Assembly (NCBI GenBank): GCA_964633825.1 | Contig: CAZWHE010000066.1 | Location: 1 to 19,941 of the forward strand | DNA length: 19,941 bases | Direction of reading: 5' to 3' | From: CAZWHE01 sp964633825 | Lineage (GTDB): Bacteria; Planctomycetota; B15-G4; CAYZWU01 | Shown: one piece after another, positions 7,184-15,685 of the stretch | Layout: each line of letters starts with the position of its first letter | Numbering within the stretch: the first letter of the stretch is position 1 | Program-made: the position numbers and the translations under genes | The notes under the pieces: generated by a model | What the model was told of the DNA's origin: nothing | Databases searched by the model: none | What the model saw: only the letters and a program-made list of their open reading frames with translations

Positions 7184-8131
7184 CTATTCGACAGACTGCT
7201 CTTTTTTCGGACGGATGGTGACGGTCTTGATCCAGGGCGGATCGACGGGTCGGGATTTTTCTTCGCTGTAAAGCTGGTTTACCGTCTCGACGCCGGCGAT
7301 CGCATCGAGAACATCGAAACCGTCAACGAGCTTTCCGAAGCCCGTGTACTGCCAGTCGAGACGCGGAACATCTCCGTGCATGATGAAAAACTGGCTTCCC
7401 GCAGAATCGGGATCACTGCTTCTCGCCATGGAGATAACGCCCCGCCCATGATGCAGATCGTTGAACTCGGCCGGGATCTCGTAACCCGGGCCGCCAGTGC
7501 CGTCCCCCTTGGGACAGCCCCCCTGAATCATGAACCCCGGCACGACTCGATGAAAGGTTTTGCCGTTATAAAATCCCTGCAGGCTCAGCTTGACGAAGTT
7601 TTCCACCGTCAGGGGCGCCTTGTCGGGATAGAACTCGAGAAGGAGCTCTCCTTTTGTGGTTACCATGACCGCCTCAACGGAATCGAGGGGCCACTCGAAA
7701 AGATCGATCGAGAGGCTGTCCGACGAGAGATCTCCATACTCCCACCAGGCCTTGATCGTCCTGTATCCGTCCACCTCCAGCAAAGAGCCCGCGTTGACGG
7801 TCCGGGCGATCATCCCGTCCGATCCCAGTTGGATCGGTGAAAAGGTCAATCCCTCGGACGGGAGCGCCAGCGTATCGCCTCCGTCATTCGGATCGATCTT
7901 GAAACAGGAGGCGTCGAACATGGCGGCACTGAGCCCGCATCCGTCTTTCGACCGGATTGTCACCTTCAAGCGGAGATCCTTTCCGGCCACGGCATTGGGC
8001 GAGACCTGCTCGAGACGGATCTCGAGCTTTTCATCCCCTGTTCCTGCGGGCGCCGAACCGGACGGCGTTGTACGGCACGCCGAAAGAAAAACAAGCAGCA
8101 CCAGGACGGCGGCTGACCGATATCGGTTCAT
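7184..8131 (-). CDS. Cyclophilin-type peptidyl-prolyl isomerase, lipoprotein
   Basis: This encodes 315 residues. The N-terminus is a lipoprotein signal: basic MNRYR, a hydrophobic core AVLVLLVF and lipobox LSAC with Cys19. The mature protein should therefore be lipid-anchored outside the inner membrane. Residues of roughly 35-150 form an all-beta-looking region of unknown family (EIRLEQVSPNAVAGKDLRLKV and following). The cyclophilin domain covers about 155-308, with FHRVVPGFMIQGG (193-205, catalytic Arg195), GYEIPAEF, GVISMARS (231-238) and SQFFI (246-250). It catalyses cis-trans isomerisation of Xaa-Pro bonds during folding of exported proteins. The start ATG has AAGGAG six bases upstream. 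It sits inside a cytoplasmic acyl-CoA operon, an odd companion, with 27 bp to the upstream gene and 19 bp to the downstream one. Confidence 0.92.
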   Translation of the reverse strand: MNRYRSAAVLVLLVFLSACRTTPSGSAPAGTGDEKLEIRLEQVSPNAVAGKDLRLKVTIRSKDGCGLSAAMFDASCFKIDPNDGGDTLALPSEGLTFSPIQLGSDGMIARTVNAGSLLEVDGYRTIKAWWEYGDLSSDSLSIDLFEWPLDSVEAVMVTTKGELLLEFYPDKAPLTVENFVKLSLQGFYNGKTFHRVVPGFMIQGGCPKGDGTGGPGYEIPAEFNDLHHGRGVISMARSSDPDSAGSQFFIMHGDVPRLDWQYTGFGKLVDGFDVLDAIAGVETVNQLYSEEKSRPVDPPWIKTVTIRPKKEQSVE

Positions 8132-8158
8132 TGTCTACTCCTTCCCGGCCGGGCGTTG

Positions 8159-9004
8159 TCAAGAGAGGGGATGAAAGTCGTACCGGCCTTTCTCGTTCCT
8201 TGTGACCCTGCCGGCCTTGACTTTCGGGTCGTGATAGAAATAGAGAGTCCATTCTTCGGCAGCGGCTTTTTCCAGAAGCTTTCGCCGTTCCCGGACACAA
8301 TCGACGGGGGAGAGGTCGTAAGCCATGAGCCATGCCGGATTGATGTGGGCCGATGTGGGGATCAGGTCCCCCACGAACACGAGAGTCTCCGCGCCCCGGC
8401 CGATCTTGACGATCTGATGGCCCCGCGTGTGGCCGGGCGTCGGTTCGACTCTGATTCCGTCCTCCAGCTCGACGGCGCCTTCAACGGGAGAAAAGAGCCC
8501 GGCCTCACAGAGAAGCTTGATGTCGTCCGCCTTATAGGAAGCCGCTCTGATATCGGGCGGAGAGAGCGCATCGTCGAGCTCCGTCTTCTGAACAACGATC
8601 CGGGCGTTGGGAAAGGTCGGCTCCAGTTCGGCCCGGGCGTTTTTGGTGACCAGGCCGCCGGCGTGATCGAAATGAAGGTGGGTCACGACGACGAGGTCCA
8701 CGCTTTCGCGCGAGCACCCTTTCCGGGCCAGGTCGGCGGCAAGCCCCTCGCCGGTCATGCCGTAAATGTCCTTTTCTTTCTCACCGAAGGTGAAGCTCGT
8801 GCTCCCTTCCACGAGAATGGTCTTTCCATTCCCCGTAAGGAGGAGAGGATCGGTGGAGAGGCTGATCCTGTTCCGGCTGTCGGGCTCCGTCTTCTTCCGC
8901 CAGAGCGCTTTGGGCACGACACCGAACATGGCGCCCCCGTCGAGACGGAGGCCCGATCCCCGGACGGCCGAAACGCTGTATCCCGCTGTCTTTCTGTCCT
9001 GCAT
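8159..9004 (-). CDS. MBL-fold metallo-hydrolase (lactonase-like)
   Basis: This encodes 281 residues. It has the metallo-beta-lactamase zinc motif HLHFDH (109-114), His192 in PGHTRGH, Asp213 in VGDLIPTSAH and His258 in YHDP, so the binuclear zinc site looks complete. The N-terminal pattern LDGGAMFGVVPKALW is shared with a group of uncharacterised MBL hydrolases near the AHL-lactonase and methyl-parathion-hydrolase types. The substrate is unknown; a thioester, lactone or other ester is plausible in this operon. No signal peptide is seen. The ATG at 9004 is the first in-frame start after a stop at 9041-9043. Two extra copies of a 22-bp repeat separate it from the upstream acyl-CoA dehydrogenase. 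Confidence 0.88.
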   Translation of the reverse strand: MQDRKTAGYSVSAVRGSGLRLDGGAMFGVVPKALWRKKTEPDSRNRISLSTDPLLLTGNGKTILVEGSTSFTFGEKEKDIYGMTGEGLAADLARKGCSRESVDLVVVTHLHFDHAGGLVTKNARAELEPTFPNARIVVQKTELDDALSPPDIRAASYKADDIKLLCEAGLFSPVEGAVELEDGIRVEPTPGHTRGHQIVKIGRGAETLVFVGDLIPTSAHINPAWLMAYDLSPVDCVRERRKLLEKAAAEEWTLYFYHDPKVKAGRVTRNEKGRYDFHPLS

Positions 9005-9018
9005 GCTCTTTTCCGCTC

Positions 9019-9084
9019 TTACGCTTTCGATAGAATGCGCTCACGCTTTCGATAGAATGCGCTCACGCTTTCGATAGAATGCGC
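9019..9084. repeat. Three tandem 22-bp repeats at the 3' end of an acyl-CoA dehydrogenase gene
   Basis: Units are 9019-9040, 9041-9062 and 9063-9084. On the coding (minus) strand each unit starts GCGCATTC and ends GAAAGCGTGA; only the copy farthest from the gene body differs, ending TAA. The unit at 9063-9084 encodes the last residues RILSKA and the TGA stop. The other two are noncoding copies in the 58-bp gap before the MBL gene. The near-perfect identity suggests a recent tandem duplication. Confidence 0.95.
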
Positions 9085-10199
9085 GAAATCACGAGCTTCT
9101 GGATCTCGCTCGTGCCTTCTCCGATGGTGCAGAGCTTGGCGTCGCGCCAATACCTCTCCACGTGATAATCCCTCGTATATCCATATCCGCCGTGGATCTG
9201 GATCGCATCGGACGTGACGTCCATGGCGATCTCCGAAGCGTAGTACTTGGCGTAGGCCGACTGAAGGGTGTAGGGCTCCCCCGCGATCTTGCGCCGGGCC
9301 GCGTCGTAGACGAGATGCCTGGCCGCCTCGATCTTGGCCGCCATGTCGGCGATCTTGAAAGCGATGGCCTGGTGCTCGATGATGGCCTTGCCGAACTGGA
9401 CCCTCTCCTTCGCGTACTTGAGCGACTTGTCGAGAGCGCCCTGGGCGATGCCGAGGGCGAGCGCGCCGATGGAGATGCGGCCCCCGTCGAGTGTTTTCAT
9501 GAAAACCTTGAACCCCCGGCCCTCCTCGTCGATCAGGTTCTCGGCCGGAATCTCTGCGTCCTCGAAAACGAGCTCTCCCCAGTCGGAACCGCGCATGCCG
9601 AGCTTCTCGTCGCCGGGCATGACCTTGAAACCGGGCGTGTCCCTCTCGACGATGAAGGCCGAGATCCCCTTCGTGCCGATCCCCTTGGCGGTCACGGCCG
9701 TGGCGATGAAGGTTCCGGCATGCTGGGCATTGGTGATGAAAATCTTGGAGCCGTTGAGCACGTAGCGGTCGCCCCTTTTCACCGCCGTTGTCTGCGTGCC
9801 GCCCGCATCGGAGCCCGCGTTCGGTTCGGTGAGGCCGAAAGCGCCCAGGTGCTTTCCCCGCGCCAGATCGGGGACATATTTTCTCTTCTGCTCTTCGCTG
9901 GAAAAGGCATAGAGGGGATAGGTGCAGAGCGATATGTGCGCGGCCAGGGTCAGGCCCGTCGATCCGCAGACGCGGCCCAGCTCTTCGACGGCGATGGCGT
10001 AGCAGAGATCGTCCATGCCGGCGCCTCCGTATTCCTGGGGAATGTTGATTCCCAGGAGACCGAGCTCGGCCATCTTCTCCGCGGTTTCCGTGGGAAAACG
10101 GTGGTCTTTGTCGATCTCGATGGCCAGAGGCTCCACCTCTTCCAGGGCGAACTTCCGCACCGTTTCCCTGATCATGAGCTGTTCTTCGGTCAGCTTCAT
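9063..10199 (-). CDS. Acyl-CoA dehydrogenase (short-chain type)
   Basis: This encodes 378 residues, normal for soluble FAD-dependent acyl-CoA dehydrogenases that form the alpha,beta double bond of acyl-CoA and pass electrons to ETF. Visible are LGLLGINIPQEYGGAG, the FAD-binding FGLTEPNAGSDAGG, NGSKIFITNA, LGMRGSDWGELVFED, ERVQFGKAI, QIHGGYGYTRDY, and the catalytic Glu361 in IGEGTSEIQ (Gly replaces the common Tyr before it). It resembles the butyryl-CoA and short branched-chain enzymes; exact chain length cannot be read from sequence. The ATG has AGGAG ten bases upstream. It lies 24 bp downstream of the B12-binding subunit, in the same operon. It is a distinct paralogue of the dehydrogenase at 13299-14441. 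Confidence 0.95.
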   Translation of the reverse strand: MKLTEEQLMIRETVRKFALEEVEPLAIEIDKDHRFPTETAEKMAELGLLGINIPQEYGGAGMDDLCYAIAVEELGRVCGSTGLTLAAHISLCTYPLYAFSSEEQKRKYVPDLARGKHLGAFGLTEPNAGSDAGGTQTTAVKRGDRYVLNGSKIFITNAQHAGTFIATAVTAKGIGTKGISAFIVERDTPGFKVMPGDEKLGMRGSDWGELVFEDAEIPAENLIDEEGRGFKVFMKTLDGGRISIGALALGIAQGALDKSLKYAKERVQFGKAIIEHQAIAFKIADMAAKIEAARHLVYDAARRKIAGEPYTLQSAYAKYYASEIAMDVTSDAIQIHGGYGYTRDYHVERYWRDAKLCTIGEGTSEIQKLVISRILSKA

Positions 10200-10223
10200 C
10201 GTTGTTTTACTCCTTCTTCGGCT

Positions 10224-10637
10224 TTACTCCTCGGCGGCTCTGCGTTCTTCGACCGACCGGCTGATGTAGTCGACGATCTCGGCGGTCGGCGTTCCAGGCG
10301 TGAAAAGCTTTCCCACTCCCCGGTCCTCGAGCTTGCCCATGTCCTCCCGCGGGATGATTCCGCCGCCCGTGAGGAGAATGTGCTCGGCGCCCTTCTCTTT
10401 CAGGAGCTCCTGAATCCTTGGAAGAAGCGTCATGTGGGCGCCCGAGTGAATGCTCAGCCCCACCACGTCCACGTCTTCCTGAACAGCCGCTTCAACGATC
10501 TCCTCGGGTGTGTTGTGAAGGCCGAGATAGACGACCTCCATGCCCGCATCGCGGAGCGCGGAAGCCACGACCTTGGCGCCCCGGTCGTGACCGTCGAGAC
10601 CCGGCTTGGCAACGAGCACTCTGATCTTTCTTTCCAT
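10224..10637 (-). CDS. mcmA2: Acyl-CoA mutase, cobalamin-binding subunit (methylmalonyl-CoA mutase C-terminal type)
   Basis: This encodes 137 residues and consists only of the B12-binding Rossmann domain of methylmalonyl-CoA mutase-type enzymes. The DxHxxG signature is DGHDRG (15-20), with His17 as the lower axial cobalt ligand. The SIHSGAH (62-68) and TGGGIIP (90-96) motifs line the nucleotide tail pocket. It should pair with the separate large subunit encoded just upstream (26-bp gap) to form the active coenzyme-B12 mutase. There is a strong ribosome site, GGAGGAG, a few bases before the ATG. A split mutase of this kind is common in Archaea and several bacterial groups. Confidence 0.95.
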   Translation of the reverse strand: MERKIRVLVAKPGLDGHDRGAKVVASALRDAGMEVVYLGLHNTPEEIVEAAVQEDVDVVGLSIHSGAHMTLLPRIQELLKEKGAEHILLTGGGIIPREDMGKLEDRGVGKLFTPGTPTAEIVDYISRSVEERRAAEE

Positions 10638-10663
10638 GACTCCTCCTCGGGAAAATCCCCTTG

Positions 10664-12314
<1,651 letters not shown>

Positions 12315-12325
<11 letters not shown>

Positions 12326-13286
12326 TGTTGTCACCGTTAAAAACGTTCTTCACGATCTCGCCCGCAAGCCGGAAAGGCGAGAGGACTCCTTCTCCGGCCA
12401 CCGCCTCCTCCAGGATTTCATCCTGGCCCCGGCTCTGCCAAATCTCCTTCCCCGCCATGGCTTCTACTAGCCGTTTCACCTTCTCCTTCAAGTGCCGCGT
12501 GCGACGCCGGCCGAGCTCCCCCGAGTCGGACAGGAACCGCCCATGGCCGGACAGGGCTTCGAGCAGGTCGCCCACACCCTCCTCGTTCAACGCCGAACAG
12601 GTCAGGATGGGAGGCTTCCACCCTTCTCCCCCTGTCCTGAGCTCGAGCATATCGCCGATCTCGACAACCATGCGATCGGCGCCGGGCTTGTCCGATTTGT
12701 TCACGACGAAAATGTCGGCGATCTCCATGAGGCCCGCCTTCATCGCCTGGATCATGTCGCCGGCCCCGGGGAAGAGAACGACCATTGTCGTCGACGCCGA
12801 CGAGGCTACGTCGACCTCGGACTGCCCCACGCCGACCGTTTCGATGAGAATCGTGGAAAAACCGAAGGCATCCATAATGTCGGCCACCTCGTCGGTGGTG
12901 TGGGCCAGCCCCCCCACGGAGCCGCGGGACGCCATGCTGCGGACAAAGACGCCGGGGTCGAGAGAGAGCTTCTGCATCCGGATCCTGTCGCCGAGCAGCG
13001 CCCCGCCCGAAAAAGGGCTGGTCGGGTCGACGGCGACGATTCCGACCTCCTCACCGCTGTTGCGAAAGAGGCGGGCCAGGGCCTCGACAAGCGTGCTCTT
13101 ACCCGCGCCGGGAGGACCGGTCAGGCCCACGCGTCTTGCGCCGCCCGCTTTTGCATAAAGATTGTCGTACAGATAGGGAAATTCGCGGGTTCCGTTCTCG
13201 GCGTGGGTCAACACACGGGCCAGGGCGATACGATCCCCTCCAAGGAACCGCTTCAGCAGATCTTCGATCTTTTTTTCCCCCGTCAT
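12315..13286 (-). CDS. meaB: MeaB/ArgK-family GTPase, chaperone of B12 mutase
   Basis: This encodes 323 residues, typical length. It is a G3E-family P-loop GTPase that loads and protects the coenzyme-B12 mutase cofactor. Visible are Walker A GPPGAGKST (57-65), DPTSPFSGGALLGDRIRM (87-104), MASRGSVGGLA, the ETVGVGQSE switch (149-157) and the guanine-specificity NKSD (196-199). The start ATG has GAGGAG four to five bases upstream. It lies 12 bp after the first acyl-CoA dehydrogenase and overlaps the mutase large subunit. This adjacency confirms that the mutase is a B12-dependent acyl-CoA mutase. The arginine-transport role once given to ArgK is not supported. Confidence 0.96.
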
Positions 13287-13298
13287 CGAGCTCCTCGA

Positions 13299-14441
13299 CT
13301 ATCTTAAAAGGTGGCGGGCCACCACCATCATGACGGCTTCCGAAGTCCCCTCGTATATCTTGGTGATCCGCGAATCCCGGAAATACCTCTCCACGGGAAA
13401 CTCTTTCGTATACCCCGCGCCGCCGTGGATCTGAACCGCATCGTTGGCGGCCTCCACGCAAACCTCGGAGGCGCAGAGCTTGGCCATGCTCGCCTCCATG
13501 GTGCAGGGCTTGCCGGCGTCCTTCAGGCCGGCGGCTTTCCGGACGAGAAGCCGGGCGCCCTCGATTCCGGTGGCCATCTGAGCAAGCTTCCACTGGATCG
13601 CCTGAAAATTACTGATCGGCTGGTTGAACTGGACCCTCTCCTTGGAGTACTTGATCGATGCATCGAGACAGGCCTGGGCGATTCCGAGCGCCTGGCTCCC
13701 CACACCGATCCGGCCCCCGTCGAGAGCGCCCATGGCAATGCCGAAACCCTTCCCCTCTTCGCCGAGAAGGTTTCGGGCCGGCACTTCCATGTCCTCGAAA
13801 ATGAGCTCCACCGTGCTCGTCGCCCTGATTCCGAGCTTGTCTTCCTCGCTGCCGATGGAAAATCCTTTGAAGGAAGGCTCCACGAGAAAGGCCGAGATTC
13901 CGCGGGATTTCTTTTCCTCTTTCGAGGTCCTGGCAAAAACGATGAAGAGCCCGGCCTGGAGGCCGTTCGTGATGAAGAGCTTGCTCCCGTTGAGAACGTA
14001 TCCGTCGCCCTTCCTCTCGGCCCGGCACTGGAGGTTGGCGGCATCCGTTCCCGCTTCGGCTTCGGTGAGAGCGTATGCACCGATCGTTTCGCCCGACGCC
14101 AGCTTCGGAAGGTATTTCTCTTTCTGTTCATCCTTTCCGTGTATGGATATTGTATTTCCCAAAAGTGAGTTGTGCACCGAAAGGATCACGCCGATCGATG
14201 CGCATGCCCGGCTCAGCTCCTCGATCAGAATCGAAAGAGCCAGGTTTCCCATTTCCACTCCGCCGTACTTTTCGGGAATCAGCATCCCAAGGAAACCGAG
14301 CTCCGCCGCTTTGCGGATCGTGTCGGTCGGGAACTCTCCCTTCCGGTCGAACTCGGCTGCATGAGGTTCGATTTCTGAAGCGGCAAAATCACGAGCGGTC
14401 TGCTTGAGAATTGCGAGTTCTTCAGTGAGCACACTATCCAT
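13299..14441 (-). CDS. Acyl-CoA dehydrogenase, first gene of the B12-mutase operon
   Basis: This encodes 380 residues. FAD-dependent acyl-CoA dehydrogenase motifs are ELGFLGMLIPEKYGG, YALTEAEAGTDAANLQ (FAD and substrate binding), NGSKLFITNG, LGIRATSTVELIFED, RVQFNQPISNFQAIQ, QIHGGAGYTKEFPVERYFRD, and the catalytic Glu364 in IYEGTSEA. It is clearly diverged from the second dehydrogenase of the same operon, so the two probably act on different acyl-CoAs. The ATG at 14439-14441 has AGAGG eight bases upstream. A leader of roughly 220 nt with small repeats separates it from the predicted promoter at 14672-14700. The stop lies 12 bp before meaB. Confidence 0.95.
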   Translation of the reverse strand: MDSVLTEELAILKQTARDFAASEIEPHAAEFDRKGEFPTDTIRKAAELGFLGMLIPEKYGGVEMGNLALSILIEELSRACASIGVILSVHNSLLGNTISIHGKDEQKEKYLPKLASGETIGAYALTEAEAGTDAANLQCRAERKGDGYVLNGSKLFITNGLQAGLFIVFARTSKEEKKSRGISAFLVEPSFKGFSIGSEEDKLGIRATSTVELIFEDMEVPARNLLGEEGKGFGIAMGALDGGRIGVGSQALGIAQACLDASIKYSKERVQFNQPISNFQAIQWKLAQMATGIEGARLLVRKAAGLKDAGKPCTMEASMAKLCASEVCVEAANDAVQIHGGAGYTKEFPVERYFRDSRITKIYEGTSEAVMMVVARHLLR

Positions 14442-14523
14442 TGTTTAACCTCTTTGATTTTCCAAGGTTATGATCCTGTATGGAAAAACGCCGCGTCCGG
14501 GCCCACGGAACAGCCGCGTCTCT

Positions 14524-14568
14524 GTCTGCAGAGCAGAAATCTACAAGACAGAAGTCTGCAAGGCAGAT
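14524..14568. repeat. Three degenerate 15-bp tandem repeats in the operon leader
   Basis: Units are 14524-14538 (GTCTGCAGAGCAGAA), 14539-14553 (ATCTACAAGACAGAA) and 14554-14568 (GTCTGCAAGGCAGAT). They lie in the presumed 5' untranslated leader of the acyl-CoA dehydrogenase operon. Because the period is a multiple of three, short ORFs on both strands show five-residue repeats here, but I judge neither ORF real. Upstream in the leader, TGCCG (14580-14584) and CGGCA (14620-14624) could close a hairpin with an inner GGAAA/TTTCC stem. No B12-box is present, so this is not a recognisable cobalamin riboswitch. Confidence 0.7.
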
Positions 14569-14667
14569 GAATATTGAATTGCCGCCGGCTTTCCCGGAAA
14601 AGAATCGACATTTCCCGTCCGGCAGAAAGAGCAACTCCAGTCCCGGAATGAAGGCCGGACCGGAATT

Positions 14668-14700
14668 TTACATTATGTAATTGTAAAGATTGGAGGTCAA
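14668..14700 (-). promoter_or_regulatory. Promoter of the B12-mutase operon with overlapping palindromic operator
   Basis: On the minus strand TTGACC (14695-14700, 5/6) is followed after exactly 17 bp by CATAAT (14672-14677, 5/6). It points toward the acyl-CoA dehydrogenase at 14441. A perfect palindrome, TTACAT-T-ATGTAA (14668-14680), covers the -10, a good position for a repressor site; the regulator is unknown. The -35 lies only a few bases from the pyrK hairpin. Confidence 0.6.
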
Positions 14701-14703
14701 ACC

Positions 14704-14767
14704 CTTTCCAGGGGGACACAATGCGCGATCAGCTGCCCGTGATCGCGTATTGTGTCCCCCTGGAAAG
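14704..14767. repeat. REP-like long palindrome overlapping the 3' end of pyrK
   Basis: Arms of 28 nt (14704-14731 and 14740-14767) pair with a single G/A difference around an 8-nt loop. The arm core is CAGGGGGACACAAT and its complement. This GGGGGACACAAT-type hairpin resembles dispersed REP elements mobilised by Y1/RAYT transposases; that link is from memory and not proven here. The right arm and loop encode the last 12 residues of PyrK, and the stop codon is inside the left arm. No T-run follows on the pyrK side, so it is not a classical terminator, though it could block exonucleases or transcription. Confidence 0.85.
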
Positions 14768-15646
14768 AAAGACAGGGCCTTCGTGGCAGACCCTGAGATA
14801 CTCGGTGTCTCCTTCGGCCGGGACGACACAGCCGTTGCAGATCCCGATTCCGCAGGCCATCCTCGTTTCCAGTGAGAGATAGGTCGGGATTTCCGATTCC
14901 CGGCCCAGCAGGGCCACGGCATCCATCATGGGATTCGGTCCGCAGGCGAAGATCCACGTCCGTCGACGCTCCGTTCCGTCCTTCGAAATCGGAGAAAGCC
15001 TTTTTTTCAGCAGAAGATCGACCATTCCCCGGGTTCCGCGGCTTCCGTCCTCCGTGGAAAATTCGACGGGAAAAGAAAATGATTCCAGGCGATCGGCCAG
15101 GTAAAGGGATGCCCGATCCCGGGCTCCGTGAAGGAGAACGAGGTCCCGGCTCCCTTTCTCCTCATGGGACAGGCTTTTCATCAGCATGTGAAAGGGAGCG
15201 ATCCCGGTTCCGCCCCCCACGAGGATGAGGCGGCCTCCCGGCGGGGATTCGGGAAAACCGTTTCCGGCCGGCCCCACAAGAAGGGCCTTTGATCCGGGCG
15301 CCGCGCTGTTCATGATCCCCGTCCCCCTCCCCACCGTCTGAACAAGAAAATCGACCTCGGCCTCCCCGGCGGACAGCCGGCAGTCGAGAAGGCTGAACGC
15401 CCGTCCAAAGAGCGGGAATCCCTCTGAATACAGTTTGATCATGAAAAACTGACCCGGCCTCGGGAGCCCGGCCGGCGGGGGGATGGTAAAAGTCAGAACC
15501 TTCGTTTCCGGCCTGACGGGACGTGCCTCCGAAAGGACTCCCTCGAAACGGCCCGGGTCCGGTTTCTCACAGCGGTTCTTTCTCTTTTTTCGTTGTCCCA
15601 TCCCCGGCATATTAACAGAATAAGCCGCTTGCTGGACAGTCTTCAT
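14729..15646 (-). CDS. pyrK: Dihydroorotate dehydrogenase electron-transfer subunit (PyrK-type)
   Basis: This encodes 305 residues from ATG 15644-15646. It is somewhat long because of a basic N-terminal tail; Met13 or Met16 could be the true start, as no good ribosome site is visible. It is a ferredoxin-reductase-type flavoprotein with the FAD motif GRAFSLLD (81-88), the NAD site GGGTGIAP (144-151), FACGPNPMM (233-241) and the [2Fe-2S] ligands Cys265, Cys270, Cys273 and Cys287. PyrK passes electrons from PyrD to NAD+ in pyrimidine synthesis. No pyrD is present in the window, so a related sulfhydrogenase or other partner is possible. The last residues (LSRGTQYAITGS) come from the palindrome at 14704-14767 and replace whatever tail the gene once had. 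It diverges from the Nudix-HD gene across 39 bp. Confidence 0.88.
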   Translation of the reverse strand: MKTVQQAAYSVNMPGMGQRKKRKNRCEKPDPGRFEGVLSEARPVRPETKVLTFTIPPPAGLPRPGQFFMIKLYSEGFPLFGRAFSLLDCRLSAGEAEVDFLVQTVGRGTGIMNSAAPGSKALLVGPAGNGFPESPPGGRLILVGGGTGIAPFHMLMKSLSHEEKGSRDLVLLHGARDRASLYLADRLESFSFPVEFSTEDGSRGTRGMVDLLLKKRLSPISKDGTERRRTWIFACGPNPMMDAVALLGRESEIPTYLSLETRMACGIGICNGCVVPAEGDTEYLRVCHEGPVFLSRGTQYAITGS

Positions 15647-15685
15647 TCAAAGTGGTCCCTTTTGTAACTTGCTGTAAGCAGAGCC

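Noticed and set aside
9019..9084. Tandem 22-bp units as a CRISPR array
   Set aside because: The units abut without spacers, number only three and one is part of a gene.
14442..14665. Possible cobalamin riboswitch in front of the B12-mutase operon
   Set aside because: No B12-box (GCCACTG) or recognisable adenosylcobalamin aptamer pattern on the coding strand.
14434..14680. Small ORFs on both strands over the 15-bp repeats (five-residue repeats in the protein)
   Set aside because: The repetition comes from the DNA period. There is no good ribosome site, and the region fits a leader better.
14704..14767. Hairpin as a simple rho-independent terminator of pyrK
   Set aside because: The stem is far longer than normal, lies partly inside the coding region and is not followed by a run of T in the pyrK direction.
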